Of a DNA stretch of 64,000 nucleotides, positions 1-10,044 are shown in pieces; positions within the stretch are counted from its first letter, which is position 1, and every line of letters starts with the position of its first letter. The notes under the pieces were generated by a model. It was given only the letters and a program-made list of their open reading frames with translations. It had not been told where the DNA came from and ran no database searches. The translations under genes were made by a program, and so were the position numbers. The stretch covers positions 3,049,001-3,113,000 of the forward strand of contig CP031740.1 in the NCBI GenBank assembly GCA_022701275.1, given 5' to 3'. Source of the DNA: Microcoleus vaginatus PCC 9802. Lineage in GTDB: Bacteria > Cyanobacteriota > Cyanobacteriia > Cyanobacteriales > Microcoleaceae.

Positions 1-2793
1 GGTATGCGGCGCATTTTTCAATACGTTATTTTGCGCGTCCACATTACCTTTTTCAATTTCCGCAATTTCAGATCGAATCGCAATCATCGCTTCGCAAAAA
101 CGGTCTAATTCCTGCTTCGATTCGCTTTCCGTCGGTTCCACCATTACTGTACCAGCGACCGGCCAAGAAACCGTCGGCGCGTGATAGCCGTAATCCATCA
201 ACCGTTTAGCAATATCTTCAACTTCAATAGCCGCAGATTTTTTGAGCGATCGCAAATCCAGAATACACTCGTGCGCCACCAAACCAGCTTTCCCTTTGTA
301 CAAAACCGGATAGTAAGATTCTAAGCGTTTTGCCATGTAATTAGCATTAAGAATTGCTACTTTTGTTGCCTCAGTTAAACCCGCTCCTCCCATCATCCGA
401 ATGTACATCCAAGAAATAGGCAAAATGCTAGCACTTCCCCAAGGCGCTGCGGAAACAGCACCAACTGATGTTTGTTGACTGTTGACTGTTGACTGTTGAC
501 TGTTCGCTGTTGACTGTTGACTGTTAAGAATAGAATGACTGGGCAAAAATTCTACTAAATGAGACATTACCCCAATCGGCCCCATTCCCGGCCCGCCGCC
601 ACCGTGGGGAATACAGAAAGTTTTGTGCAGATTTAAGTGGCAAACATCAGCACCAAAATCACCGGGGCGGCACAAACCAACTTGAGCATTCATATTTGCG
701 CCGTCCATATAAACTTGTCCACCGCAGTTGTGGACAATATCGCAAATATCTTTAATCTCTTCCTCAAAAACGCCGTGCGTTGATGGATATGTCACCATCA
801 AAGCCGCCAGTTCATTTTTGTGTTTTTCTGCTTTTTTATGTAAGTCAGCAACATCAATATTGCCCTGAGAATCGCACTCGACAGCAACTACTTTCATCCC
901 CGCCATCACCGCGCTAGCCGGATTTGTACCGTGGGCTGACTGGGGAATCAAACAGATATTTCGGTGAGATTCGCCTTGGTGTTCGTGGTATTGACGAATA
1001 ACTAACAAACCCGCGTATTCGCCCTGAGAACCAGCGTTTGGCTGCAAAGAAATTCCCGCAAAACCGGTAATTTCGGCTAGCCACTGTTCTAGTTGCACGA
1101 ACATCATTTGATAGCCGCGAGTTTGATCGCGCGGTGCAAAGGGATGTATCTTGCCAAATTCTGCCCAAGTCACCGGGATCATCTCTGCTGTTGCATTCAA
1201 TTTCATGGTGCAAGAACCCAAGGGAATCATCGATGTATTTAGCGATAAATCTTTGGCTTCTAAACGGTGCAAATAGCGCAAAAGTTCAGTTTCGGAATGA
1301 TAGCTGTTGAAAACTGGATGCGCGAGATAGCTGCTGGTGCGATCGCAAAAATCTGGTAATGTCAAATAGCCACTCAATGCGTCTGCATCCAACGCCATGT
1401 TGAGAGCATTCTGCCCGTCAGCCCTGATATAATCCTTATCCTGTGCAAAAATTTTCCACAACTCTTGCACATCTTCAACGGTGACAGTTTCATCTAAACT
1501 AATTCCCACTGTCGAGTTATCGAAAATTCGGAGATTAATTTTGCGACTTTTAGCAGCTTCTAGAATTTCGGACAGCGGTTTGTCTCCCAATTCTACCCGC
1601 AAAGTATCGAAGAAATGTTGAGAACAAATTTTGTATCCGAAACTTCTTAAACCGGATGCCAAAAGGGCAGTTAAATTCCATACTTTCTCAGCAATGTCAT
1701 TCAGTCCAGACGGGCCGTGATAAACAGCATACATACTCGCCATCACTGCCAGCAAAACTTGAGCCGTACAAATATTGCTAGTAGCTTTTTCTCGGCGGAT
1801 GTGCTGTTCACGAGTTTGCAAGGCCAAACGCAAAGCAGATTTGCCGTTAGCATCTTTAGAAACGCCGACGATTCTCCCGGGAACTTGACGTTTAAACTCT
1901 TCTCGCGTGGCGAAATAGGCTGCGTGGGGCCCTCCGAATCCCATCGGCACTCCGAAGCGCTGAGTGCTTCCTACGGCTATATCCGCGCCGAATTCGCCGG
2001 GGGGTTTGAGCAAGCAAAGGCTCAAAATGTCCGCGGCAACTGTGACTAATGCGCCGACTTCGTGTGCCGATCGAATAAAATCGGTATAGTCGTAAATTGC
2101 GCCGTCTGTGGCAGGGTATTGCAGGAGAGCGCCGAAGATTGTACGATCGAACTCAAAGCTGTGATGGTCGCCGACAATTATCTCAATTCCCAGCGGCTTA
2201 GCGCGAGTTTGCACAACTTCAATAGTTTGAGGGTGGCAATCTTGGGAAACAAAAAACGCTTTTGCCTTATTTTTGCTGGCGCCGTAACTCACCGCCATCG
2301 CTTCCGCCGCCGCTGTCCCTTCATCCAGCAAAGAAGCGTTGGCAATTTCCAAACCCGTAAGGTCAATAATCATCGTTTGGAAGTTCAGCAAAGCTTCCAA
2401 TCGCCCTTGAGCAATTTCGGCTTGGTAAGGAGTGTAAGCTGTATACCAGCCGGGATTTTCTAGGATATTCCGCTGGATGACCGGGGGAGTGATGCAGTCG
2501 TGATATCCAGTGCCGATGTACGATCGAAATACCTGATTTTTTGCAGCAATTTCTTTCAATTCTGCCAAAGCGCTGTACTCGCTTTGCGCTGCAGGAAGTT
2601 GTAGGGGTGCAGAAATGCGAATCGCCGCTGGAACCGTTTTGTCAATCAAGTCATCGAGGCCCGAAAGGCCCAAAACCTCCAGCATTTGCTGGATTTCGCT
2701 GGGTGTCGGGCCAATGTGTCTGCCCGCAAAACCATCAATGGATGAAAGGTCTTGCTGCTGGTTGGGTTCAAGTTGAGGGCTGTAGAGTACCAA
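1..2793 (-). CDS. gcvP: Glycine dehydrogenase (decarboxylating), P protein; C-terminus cut by window edge
   Basis: This is the P protein of the glycine cleavage system, which decarboxylates glycine with pyridoxal phosphate and passes the aminomethyl group to lipoyl-H protein. 931 codons are present; the last ones read NVLKNAPHT, close to the usual family C-terminus. The PLP lysine lies in [17 protein letters not shown] (about K724). No ATG fits the N-terminus; a TTG at 2793 preceded by GGAGA at a normal distance gives [14 protein letters not shown], followed by the conserved FAGRHIGP. gcvH lies upstream on the same strand. Oddity: positions 473-528 are eight heptanucleotide repeats read in frame as an NSQQST-rich loop between EFLPSHSI and [12 protein letters not shown]. 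Confidence 0.96.
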   Translation of the reverse strand, partial: MVLYSPQLEPNQQQDLSSIDGFAGRHIGPTPSEIQQMLEVLGLSGLDDLIDKTVPAAIRISAPLQLPAAQSEYSALAELKEIAAKNQVFRSYIGTGYHDCITPPVIQRNILENPGWYTAYTPYQAEIAQGRLEALLNFQTMIIDLTGLEIANASLLDEGTAAAEAMAVSYGASKNKAKAFFVSQDCHPQTIEVVQTRAKPLGIEIIVGDHHSFEFDRTIFGALLQYPATDGAIYDYTDFIRSAHEVGALVTVAADILSLCLLKPPGEFGADIAVGSTQRFGVPMGFGGPHAAYFATREEFKRQVPGRIVGVSKDANGKSALRLALQTREQHIRREKATSNICTAQVLLAVMASMYAVYHGPSGLNDIAEKVWNLTALLASGLRSFGYKICSQHFFDTLRVELGDKPLSEILEAAKSRKINLRIFDNSTVGISLDETVTVEDVQELWKIFAQDKDYIRADGQNALNMALDADALSGYLTLPDFCDRTSSYLAHPVFNSYHSETELLRYLHRLEAKDLSLNTSMIPLGSCTMKLNATAEMIPVTWAEFGKIHPFAPRDQTRGYQMMFVQLEQWLAEITGFAGISLQPNAGSQGEYAGLLVIRQYHEHQGESHRNICLIPQSAHGTNPASAVMAGMKVVAVECDSQGNIDVADLHKKAEKHKNELAALMVTYPSTHGVFEEEIKDICDIVHNCGGQVYMDGANMNAQVGLCRPGDFGADVCHLNLHKTFCIPHGGGGPGMGPIGVMSHLVEFLPSHSILNSQQSTANSQQSTVNSQQTSVGAVSAAPWGSASILPISWMYIRMMGGAGLTEATKVAILNANYMAKRLESYYPVLYKGKAGLVAHECILDLRSLKKSAAIEVEDIAKRLMDYGYHAPTVSWPVAGTVMVEPTESESKQELDRFCEAMIAIRSEIAEIEKGNVDAQNNVLKNAPHT
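473..528. repeat. Heptanucleotide tandem repeat (TGTTGAC)x8 inside gcvP
   Basis: Eight 7-bp units run head to tail. Six are exactly TGTTGAC, one is TGTTCGC and the last is TGTTAAG. On the gcvP strand the unit is a rotation of CAACAGT, the cyanobacterial STRR3 heptamer. Three units make 21 nt, so the peptide repeats every seven residues. Confidence 0.9.
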
Positions 2794-3095
2794 GGCTGAT
2801 TCTCCTGAATTGACTTTTCTTCTTTGTTTGTAACATTTTGCTAAGAAAACAAGGAAGATTTTCTGCGTCTATCAAAGTCCGCTAGGGGTTGAAATCCCTG
2901 TCTCACACCTAAAGTCGTCTTCAGACAACTTTAGATTAAGCTGCACTTATCGCAACTCCCCGCGCCACAGCTTAGTATTTCAGTCATCTTTAGACGACTT
3001 GTGCTAAAAGCCCCGTCGGTTTCAACCCCTAGCGGATGGTGGAGGAATCAAGGAACCCTAGCCCCAAATTTCAACTCAAAACCCAAAACTCATAA
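2794..3095. repeat. gcvH-gcvP spacer: palindromic dispersed element
   Basis: No gene is seen. A perfect 16-bp inverted repeat (CCGCTAGGGGTTGAAA at 2879-2894, its complement at 3020-3035) encloses smaller hairpins, among them 2911-2932 (AAAGTCGTCT pairing with AGACAACTTT, one wobble) and a related copy near 2991-3000. It looks like a non-autonomous MITE/REP-type element. Modules resembling it occur inside the gene at 24841. It may also fold in the gcvH-gcvP transcript. Confidence 0.6.
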
Positions 3096-3485
3096 CTACT
3101 CCCCTTCCACCATTTTGCGATACTCCGGGGCCGAGAAAGCCTCGTCTGCGTCGCTGGTGTTGTCAACGCGCACTTTCAGCAGCCACCCAGCGCCATAGGG
3201 GTCTTCCGCCAAATTTTCGGGAGACTCTATAATTTCATCATTGCGTTCTACGACTGTACCGGTAACTGGTGCTTTCAAGTCTTCAACCGCTTTCACTGAC
3301 TCGACTGTACCGAAAGCCTCGCCTTTTTCCAACCCAGCACCCACTTCTGGCAAATCTAGAAACACGATATCGCCGAGTTGGTCAACTGCAAAGGCACTAA
3401 TGCCGATCGTGGCAATTTCGCCTTCGAGTCGAATGTATTCGTGGGTGTCTAGGTATTTCAAGTCATCGGGGTATGTTAGTGCCAT
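3096..3485 (-). CDS. gcvH: Glycine cleavage system H protein
   Basis: This is the lipoyl carrier that shuttles the aminomethyl intermediate between P, T and L proteins. It has 129 residues, the normal family length. The lipoylated lysine is K65 in [11 protein letters not shown], with the conserved [12 protein letters not shown] before it and the family C-terminal region [12 protein letters not shown] after it. It starts with ATG at 3485 ([12 protein letters not shown]). gcvP follows on the same strand after about 300 bp of repeat-rich spacer. A hydrolase gene diverges from its 5' side, leaving only about 55 bp for both promoters. Confidence 0.98.
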   Translation of the reverse strand: MALTYPDDLKYLDTHEYIRLEGEIATIGISAFAVDQLGDIVFLDLPEVGAGLEKGEAFGTVESVKAVEDLKAPVTGTVVERNDEIIESPENLAEDPYGAGWLLKVRVDNTSDADEAFSAPEYRKMVEGE

Positions 3486-3544
3486 GTCTTTTCTCGCAAT
3501 AAAAAAGTATTAGTTAAATCTTATTCAACTATGAGCCTTTAGTG

Positions 3545-4378
3545 ATGGCTAACTCGAACAAAAAAAATATTAAACGCTTGCTTTTCGGAGAATTTTCTGT
3601 CAAACGACTTATGCGCTCTATAATTTTTATTTACGCATTTCTGTGTTTTTACGGTTTCTTTTTTTCAGAACGACTAATTTTTCAACCTCCCCCATCTAGT
3701 CAGAGTGAGAGCAGGGAAGTTATCAAAGTTAGCTCAGCTAATGGCGTGAAAATTTCTACTGTTCATTTTCCTAACCCGCAAGCTAAATATACGATACTTT
3801 ACAGTCACGGAAATGCGGAAGACTTGGACGGCATTTTGTGGCTACTCAGAGAGATTCGAGATAGCGGGTTTGCTGTGTTTGCCTATGATTATCAAGGTTA
3901 CGGCACGAGTCAGGGAAATCCTTCTGAGTATAATACTTATCGTGATATTGATGCTGCTTACAATTATTTAACGCAACAGTTGGGAGTACCTGCAAACCAA
4001 ATTATTCTTTATGGCCGTTCTGTGGGCGGTGGGCCGACCATTGATTTAGCTTCGCGGCAAAAAGTCGGCGGTTTGGTAGTTGAAAGTTCCTTTGTTTCGG
4101 CTTTTCGGGTGTTGACGCGGATTCCGATTTTACCCTTTGATAAGTTTGTGAATCTTAATAAGATTGGCAAAGTTCGATCGCCTGTTTTGGTGATTCATGG
4201 TAAGGCTGATGAGGTGGTGCATTTTTGGCATGGAGAGCAGTTGTTTGCGGCGGCGAAGCAGCCGAAATTAAATTTTTGGGTTGATGGGGCCGGTCATAAT
4301 GATTTGATGGATGTGGCGAGCGATCGCTATGCTGCAACTTTGCGACAATTTGCTAAGCTAGTAGATGAGTCTTCTTGA
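3545..4378 (+). CDS. Membrane-anchored alpha/beta hydrolase
   Basis: A 277-residue alpha/beta hydrolase of the BEM46/ABHD13-like type. One hydrophobic segment at about residues 25-40 (SIIFIYAFLCFYGFFF) should anchor it in a membrane. The nucleophile elbow is GRSVGG with S159; the other likely triad members are D222 (GKADEVVHF) and H251 (GAGHNDL). The oxyanion HGNAED motif is also present. A GTG one codon upstream (3542) is an alternative start. It sits on the opposite strand between gcvT and gcvH and is unlikely to belong to that pathway. The substrate cannot be told from sequence. Confidence 0.88.
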   Translation: MANSNKKNIKRLLFGEFSVKRLMRSIIFIYAFLCFYGFFFSERLIFQPPPSSQSESREVIKVSSANGVKISTVHFPNPQAKYTILYSHGNAEDLDGILWLLREIRDSGFAVFAYDYQGYGTSQGNPSEYNTYRDIDAAYNYLTQQLGVPANQIILYGRSVGGGPTIDLASRQKVGGLVVESSFVSAFRVLTRIPILPFDKFVNLNKIGKVRSPVLVIHGKADEVVHFWHGEQLFAAAKQPKLNFWVDGAGHNDLMDVASDRYAATLRQFAKLVDESS

Positions 4379-4392
4379 CCACAATTATGAGC

Positions 4393-4411
4393 AACGGGCT
4401 AGAAGCCCGTT
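4393..4411. terminator. Hairpin between convergent hydrolase and gcvT
   Basis: AACGGGCT, a 3-base AGA loop, then AGCCCGTT make a perfect 8-bp stem just past the hydrolase stop. It lacks a clear U-tract, so it may be a dispersed palindrome serving as a bidirectional terminator. Confidence 0.45.
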
Positions 4412-4492
4412 CCACAACAACACATACACTTATACTTTATTGTGAACCGTTGCTATGAGCAACGCCCCTGAATTAAGGCTTATCTACTTAAT

Positions 4493-5644
4493 TTAACTGG
4501 GGCGGTTTGGCGATCGATAAAATGGTTTTTTTACCACACTAGCCGGATAGTTTTTCCCGCGAATTTCGATTTCTAATTGCTGACCGATTTTAGCTAATTT
4601 TGCCGGAACAACTGCGAGGGCAACTGCCCGATTCAAAGTAGGCGATAATGTACCGCTACTCACTTCTCCTACTTTTTCACCTTCATATATTAGCGGATAG
4701 CCGTGGCGCGCAATGTGCCGCCCCTGCATTTCTAAACCTACCAACCGCTTTGATACTCCACTCGCTTTCTGCTGTTCCAAAACCTCCCGACCAATAAAAT
4801 CGCCTTTGGTGTCGAGGTGAACTACCCAACCCAATCCAGCCTCTAAAGGTGTGATATTGTCGTCGATATCTTGACCGTAAAGAGCCATTGCTGCTTCTAA
4901 ACGCAAGGTATCTCTGGCACCCAAACCGCAGGGTACAACGCCAGCGGCTAACAATTTTTGCCACAGTTCTTTTCCTACTTCGGCATCCACCATGATTTCA
5001 AACCCATCTTCGCCGGTGTAACCAGTTCTGGCGATAAAACTCGGCTGTCCCAACAGATTTGTTTCTAAGTGGCCGAATGCCTTAATTGCTGCGAGGTTGT
5101 CTTCCACAAAAGACTGGAGATAGTTAACAGCCTCTGGCCCTTGAATGGCAATTAAAACTTTATCTTCGGAGATGTCTGTAAAACAGAGTTCGCTCAATTC
5201 TAAGTGAGTGGCTATCCATGCTTTGTCTGCGATGCGAGTGGCAGCGTTGACAATAATTACTGCACGTTCTTCGCTAGTGATAGGGTCTGGTTCTTGGCAG
5301 TAGAAAATAATGTCGTCTAAGATGCAGCCTTTGGCATTTAGCAAGACTGTATATTGAGCTTGACCCGGTTGCAAGCGGCTCAAGTCTGAGGGTACTAAGG
5401 GTTGAAATTTTTCTATTACTTGTTTCCCTCTCAAACCAAATTTTCCCATGTGGGAAATGTCGAACATTCCTGCTTGCTGGCGTACTGCTTGGTGTTCGCT
5501 GCTGATGCCTGCGTACTGCACCGCCATCTCCCACCCGGAAAAGGGCACCATTCGGGCTTTGAGTTCTAATGATAGGTCGTACAGAGGCGTGCGGGCAAGT
5601 TGGCTCGGACTCTCTGGATTGCTGGGTTCAGTTGACTTTGCCAC
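4493..5644 (-). CDS. gcvT: Aminomethyltransferase, glycine cleavage T protein
   Basis: T protein releases ammonia from the aminomethyl-H intermediate and transfers the methylene to tetrahydrofolate. It has 383 residues, slightly long because of an N-terminal tail (MAKSTEPSNPESPSQLA) before the conserved TPLYDLSLELKARMVPFSGWEMPV-like start. Family signatures include GMFDISHMGKF, the folate-site region ARTGYTGEDGFEI, and GLGARDTLRLEAAM. It shares its strand with gcvH and gcvP but is separated from them by the opposing hydrolase gene. Its upstream region contains repeats and no recognisable glycine riboswitch. Confidence 0.97.
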   Translation of the reverse strand: MAKSTEPSNPESPSQLARTPLYDLSLELKARMVPFSGWEMAVQYAGISSEHQAVRQQAGMFDISHMGKFGLRGKQVIEKFQPLVPSDLSRLQPGQAQYTVLLNAKGCILDDIIFYCQEPDPITSEERAVIIVNAATRIADKAWIATHLELSELCFTDISEDKVLIAIQGPEAVNYLQSFVEDNLAAIKAFGHLETNLLGQPSFIARTGYTGEDGFEIMVDAEVGKELWQKLLAAGVVPCGLGARDTLRLEAAMALYGQDIDDNITPLEAGLGWVVHLDTKGDFIGREVLEQQKASGVSKRLVGLEMQGRHIARHGYPLIYEGEKVGEVSSGTLSPTLNRAVALAVVPAKLAKIGQQLEIEIRGKNYPASVVKKPFYRSPNRPS

Positions 5645-5709
5645 AGGTAGCGCTTTGGTTGCGGGTAGACTGTTTTGATTTTACGGGAAAATTGGTTTTC
5701 GCGGTGTGT

Positions 5710-5875
5710 AGCGCGATCGAAATTAAGGACGCGCCAATGCTGTTTAGGTACAACTCGCGATCGAAATTAAGGACACGGCAGTGCCGTGTCCCTACGAGTA
5801 AGGACACGGCGATGAGGACACAGCAGTGCCGTTTCCCTAGGAGTAAGGACACAGCAGTACCGTTTCCCTACTGTA
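5710..5875. repeat. Direct and palindromic repeats upstream of gcvT
   Basis: Two direct copies of GCGATCGAAATTAAGGAC (from about 5711 and 5758) are followed by three degenerate copies of a GGACACGGCAGTGCCGTGTCC-type palindrome. The first (GGACACGGC, AGT loop, GCCGTGTCC) is perfect. A related sequence lies near 46107 (GGACACAGCAATGCGGTGCC). It looks like dispersed palindromic repeat DNA amplified locally. Confidence 0.6.
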
Positions 5876-5882
5876 ATGTTTA

Positions 5883-5955
5883 TGGAGAATAGCGGGCTCG
5901 AACCGCTGACCCCTACAATGCCATTGTAGTGCTCTACCAACTGAGCTAATTCCCC
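5883..5955 (-). tRNA. tRNA-Ala (anticodon GGC)
   Basis: Read on the minus strand, the 7-bp acceptor stem GGGGAAT pairs with ATTCTCC (one G-U). The D-arm is GCTCAGTTGGTAGAGC. The anticodon stem CTACA/TGTAG holds the loop ATGGCAT, so the anticodon is GGC and the tRNA is alanine. The T-arm contains GGTTCGAGCC. The discriminator base is A, and CCA is not encoded. The gene is 73 nt. Confidence 0.96.
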
Positions 5956-6107
5956 TTTCTTTTCGCGCTCTCAATCATGCCTTAACGGACCAATATTTGT
6001 CAAGCTTTTTGGGCAAATTAGTTTTGAACCCTGGAGTGGCAAGGCTTTCGGCTTTTTTTTCCCAAAAATCTCATCGCTTCTGGACAATGGTCAATCCCTA
6101 CTATCAT

Positions 6108-6311
6108 TTAGTAAGTGTGTTGGGATATTTCGGTCAAATGGCTCAAACAAGACCCCATGAGGAAGTAGACGACTACCAGGGCCGCGGCTGAGACCGCAAC
6201 TAGGGTGCCGGCTAGCATTAGTGAAAATTCCCGTTGCGCGATCGCCTCCTGCATTAAGTGCAAAGACCAGGCAACGAGGGCAACGTCAATTATTAAAATA
6301 GAAACCAGCAT
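6108..6311 (-). CDS. Small two-helix membrane protein, function unknown
   Basis: A 67-residue reading frame starting with ATG at 6311. Two hydrophobic segments are visible (about residues 2-16, and 31-53 with LAGTLVAVSAAALVVVYFLMG), joined by an amphipathic stretch LHLMQEAIAQREFS. The composition and hairpin-like topology suggest a genuine small membrane protein, and it resembles small cyanobacterial conserved hypotheticals. I cannot assign a function. It lies alone on the minus strand upstream of the tRNA gene. Confidence 0.6.
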   Translation of the reverse strand: MLVSILIIDVALVAWSLHLMQEAIAQREFSLMLAGTLVAVSAAALVVVYFLMGSCLSHLTEISQHTY

Positions 6312-6672
6312 AAGTTACGATTTGTAACAGCTTACCTATTGTAACAAAACTTTTCGCTCAGTGCAGAGAAGCTCAGGCGTATTTAACTTTTGCTGTAAAA
6401 CCCGAAGGGAGCAGCGGAAAGCTACTGAGAAAAAATTATAGCTTTTGGTGATAATTACAATATGCAAAGTAAATGAGAGCTAGCTCAGCTTTAGAGGTGG
6501 CGTTTTTGACTCTTGAGCCAGCGGTTCCCTGGGGGATAGCTGCGCTTCACACGCTTTTTTGAGGGGGTAGGGTGCGATCGACCTTTGAGTATAACTGGCT
6601 TGATAGCAGAAGGTCTGAGCCACTGTGGCACTTGGATGCTGTAAAATTAACTTTATTAACCTGCTTGAAAAG
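6312..6672. other. Non-coding gap with a dispersed repeat
   Basis: No convincing gene. Positions 6525-6550 (TTCCCTGGGGGATAGCTGCG and six more bases) match 18183-18208 at all but two of 26 positions, so this is a dispersed repeat. The promoter of the restriction-modification gene should lie here. Confidence 0.5.
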
Positions 6673-9600
6673 ATGACAAATCGCTCTACTCGCGCCCTTT
6701 TTCACAGCAAAACACTCAACACTGCTTTGCGTGCTTTTAGCTTTCCGCAAGATATGGAAGTGCGCCACCAAAAATTGGGAACGTGGATTGCTGCACTTAA
6801 AACGGGTACGTTAGACGAAGTTAAAGAACTTTCGCTGCACGGCAATTTTATTAATGATATTTTTCAGGATATTTTGGGATATCGCTCGGTAATTCAAGGT
6901 GCGGGAAAAGCTTGGGAAATTAACGCGGAACAAACGATATCTGATGGCGGCGGTTCTGCTGACGGGGCGATCGGCTTTTTTACTGCTGCTGACAATCCTA
7001 AAGGTAAAGCCGTGTCCCTGCAAGGTAAAGTGATTGCTCCGATCGAACTCAAGGGAGCGAAAAATGATTTAGACCGTCCCGCATCCGGGCGATCGGAATC
7101 AGCAGTTGACCAAGGTTGGCGCTACGCTAATTATACACCCGATTGTCGCTGGATTATTGTCTCAAATTATCGAGAGTTGCGACTTTATCATACCAATAAA
7201 ACTCCCGCTTATTACGAACAATTTTTTCTGACTGACTTGGCGGATATTGAAGCTTTTAAGCGGTTTTACTTTCTGCTGTGTCGCAGCAATTTTTTGCCTA
7301 AAAACCAAGCTCAAACAGTTTCTGTTATTGACAGACTGTTAAAAGACTCTGACGAAGCTCAAGAGGAAATTACCAATAAATTATATCAAGAATACAAAGC
7401 AATTCGACTGGCTCTCGTCAAGCACTTTCGCTTTTCTGGGCCGCAGGATATCCCCAACTGCGATCGCGTACTCATCGAAAAAGCTCAAAAAACTTTAGAC
7501 CGCGTTTTATTCATTGCTTTTTGTGAAGATAAAGGGTTGCTACCGCGAAACACCCTCAGCAACGCTCACGACCACAAAGACCAATACAATCCTAGATTAA
7601 TTTGGGAAAATTATCAATCTGTATTTCGCTGGGTAGATGTGGGAAATGATGACCCTCCTGTACCGGGATACAACGGCGGCTTATTTAAATTCGATCCGGT
7701 TTTAGACGCACAATTGACAGTGCCAAATCCTTTATGCAGTCTGCTTAATAAGCTGACCAGATTTGATTTTGATACCGAAGTTTCCGTCGATATTTTGGGG
7801 CATATTTTCGAGCAGTCTGTTACAGATTTGGAAGAGTTAAATGCTGAGACTACCGGACAGGAATACAATCCGAAAAAAGGCAAGCGGAAAACTCAAGGTG
7901 TGTTTTACACGCCAGCTTATATTACTCAATATATTGTCGAGGTTTCTCTCGGCGGCTATTTGCAGCGGCGAGAGCAAGAGTTGCGCGGTTTCTTCCTAAT
8001 GGGCGAAGTTGCTGAAGAGTCGGTTCAGCCACCAAAGAAAACTGCAATTAAGTTTTGGAAAGCGTATCGAGACGAAGTGTTGCAAAAAACGCGCGTCATC
8101 GATCCGGCGTGCGGTTCGGGTGCTTTTTTGATTGCGGCTTTTGATTATTTAATGCAGCAGTATGAAAGAGTCGATCGAGAATTGAATGCTTTGGGGTATA
8201 AGCCAAAAAACGGCAACTCGGTGGAATTTGACAGAAGCATTTTAAGCAACAACCTGTACGGCGTAGATTTGCTGTCGGAATCGGCGGAAATTACCAAGCT
8301 TTCGCTGTGGTTGAAGACGGCCCAAGCGGGTAAAACGCTGACTTATTTGGATGATAATATTAAAGCGGGAAACTCGATCGTCGCTGACAGTAATGTAGCA
8401 GATACAGCGTTTGATTGGCAAGCTGAATTTCCCCAAATTTTTGCTGATAGCGGTTTTGATGTTGTCCTTGGCAATCCACCTTACGTGCGACAGGAATTGC
8501 TATCTCCAATTAAACCGTATTTGCAAGCAAATTATGAATCCTATAACGGCGTAGCAGACCTTTATACTTACTTTTATGAACTCGGGTTAAAGATTCTCAA
8601 ACCGGGGGGAGTGCTTTCGTATATTGTCACAAATAAATGGCTGAGGTCGGGATACGGCGAACCTCTACGCAAGTTCTTTGTCAGTCAAGGTTTACTCGAT
8701 CAAATTGTTGATTTCGGACACGCCCCAATTTTTGAGGATGCTGATACTTTTCCCTGTATTGTCGCAGTCAGAAAACCTAACGCTTCTCTATGTATCTCTG
8801 AAACTGAAAGCGAGATTGAGCAAGGTAAATTTGAACCTAATTCGTCTGTGATTGTTTGTCCGGTTCCGCGCGAGGAACTTGCTAATATCAACCTTACACA
8901 ATACGTTCAAGAACACGGTTATCAAATTTCGAGATCGCGTTTCACTGCGAATTCTTGGAGTCTGGAACCTCCTGCTGTTGATGAGTTGATGCAGAAAATT
9001 CAACGAGTGGGTGTTCCGCTCAAGGATTTTGCAGGGGTTAAGCCTTATCGGGGTATATTAACAGGATTTAACGAAGCTTTTTTTATTGATGAAGCCACTA
9101 AAAATAGTTTAGTTAAAGCAGAGCCTAAATCCGCTGAAATAATCAAGCCATTATTGCGAGGTCAGGATATTAAACGCTGGTATCCTCAATGGGATGAAGT
9201 TTGGGTAATCTTCGCTCATAGAGATATTGAGATAGAAAACTATCTTATGATAAAATCTCATCTGCAAAAATATAGAACTAAGTTAGAAGCAAGATCAGGT
9301 AAACAATTATGGTGGCAGTGGCAAGCATCTCCATCTTTTTGCAATCTATTTCTACAGCCTAAACTTATATATCAGGAAATTCAATTTCATCCAGCATATA
9401 GCTATGATAATAGGAGTTATTTGACCAACAATAAAGCTTTCATTATTCCGACCTCTGAATTGTATATCTTGGGAGTGCTTAATTCAGCACTTATGTGGTG
9501 GCATAATTGGCGGTATTTACCCCACATGAAAGATGAAGCACTGAGTCCGCTTGGCGAATTGATGGAAAAGCTTCCGATCGCACCACCAACCGACTCAATT

Positions 9601-10008
9601 CGTGCCGAAGTCGAACTAATTGTCAGCCGTTTAATTGAAATCACCAAAACTAATCAAGAAACTCACCGAGATGTCTTGCAATGGCTGGAAATCACTTATT
9701 TAATTGATAAACTCGGACAAAAACTCGAAGATTTTTCTGCCCTTTCCTTTGCAGAGTTCGTAGCAGAAATCAGAAAGCGAATGCCGAAAACTAAATCCTC
9801 CGATCCTCTCGGCGTTGCTGGACTAAAAGCAGTCCGCGAAACTTATAATGAATATGCACCGGCCATTCAATCTCGCAAAGCTGAGGCGTTGAGACTCGAA
9901 CACCGTTTATCTGACTTAGTTAATCAAGCTTACGGATTGACACCGGAAGAAATAGATTTGATGTGGAAAACAGCACCTCCGCGAATGCCGATCGCCCGAC
10001 AGATTTGA
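6673..10008 (+). CDS. Single-chain restriction-modification enzyme (type IIG / Eco57I-like)
   Basis: About 1111 residues combining cleavage, methylation and recognition. An N-terminal PD-(D/E)xK-like nuclease region has SADGAIGFF followed by PIELKG. The N6-adenine methyltransferase core has motif I DPACGSGAF (about 125 codons before motif IV) and motif IV NPPY in DVVLGNPPYVRQ. The C-terminal third (from about KPYRGILTGFNEAF through LLRGQDIKRWYPQW) looks like a TaqI-type target recognition domain. I chose ATG 6673 (MTNRSTRALFH) because it begins a family-like N-terminus; an in-frame GTG at 6625 is possible. No separate specificity subunit lies nearby. It acts on DNA, probably methylating one strand and cutting at a distance. 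Confidence 0.88.
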   Translation: MTNRSTRALFHSKTLNTALRAFSFPQDMEVRHQKLGTWIAALKTGTLDEVKELSLHGNFINDIFQDILGYRSVIQGAGKAWEINAEQTISDGGGSADGAIGFFTAADNPKGKAVSLQGKVIAPIELKGAKNDLDRPASGRSESAVDQGWRYANYTPDCRWIIVSNYRELRLYHTNKTPAYYEQFFLTDLADIEAFKRFYFLLCRSNFLPKNQAQTVSVIDRLLKDSDEAQEEITNKLYQEYKAIRLALVKHFRFSGPQDIPNCDRVLIEKAQKTLDRVLFIAFCEDKGLLPRNTLSNAHDHKDQYNPRLIWENYQSVFRWVDVGNDDPPVPGYNGGLFKFDPVLDAQLTVPNPLCSLLNKLTRFDFDTEVSVDILGHIFEQSVTDLEELNAETTGQEYNPKKGKRKTQGVFYTPAYITQYIVEVSLGGYLQRREQELRGFFLMGEVAEESVQPPKKTAIKFWKAYRDEVLQKTRVIDPACGSGAFLIAAFDYLMQQYERVDRELNALGYKPKNGNSVEFDRSILSNNLYGVDLLSESAEITKLSLWLKTAQAGKTLTYLDDNIKAGNSIVADSNVADTAFDWQAEFPQIFADSGFDVVLGNPPYVRQELLSPIKPYLQANYESYNGVADLYTYFYELGLKILKPGGVLSYIVTNKWLRSGYGEPLRKFFVSQGLLDQIVDFGHAPIFEDADTFPCIVAVRKPNASLCISETESEIEQGKFEPNSSVIVCPVPREELANINLTQYVQEHGYQISRSRFTANSWSLEPPAVDELMQKIQRVGVPLKDFAGVKPYRGILTGFNEAFFIDEATKNSLVKAEPKSAEIIKPLLRGQDIKRWYPQWDEVWVIFAHRDIEIENYLMIKSHLQKYRTKLEARSGKQLWWQWQASPSFCNLFLQPKLIYQEIQFHPAYSYDNRSYLTNNKAFIIPTSELYILGVLNSALMWWHNWRYLPHMKDEALSPLGELMEKLPIAPPTDSIRAEVELIVSRLIEITKTNQETHRDVLQWLEITYLIDKLGQKLEDFSALSFAEFVAEIRKRMPKTKSSDPLGVAGLKAVRETYNEYAPAIQSRKAEALRLEHRLSDLVNQAYGLTPEEIDLMWKTAPPRMPIARQI

Positions 10009-10044
10009 TCTAATATTAGAGCAGCATCACTGAGAATGAGTTTA

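Noticed and set aside
473-528. CRISPR-like array
   Set aside because: Units are 7 bp with no spacers; this is a tandem heptad repeat. No direct-repeat/spacer array was found elsewhere in the window.
5645-5700. Glycine riboswitch before gcvT
   Set aside because: The conserved glycine aptamer core was not found between gcvT and the tRNA gene.
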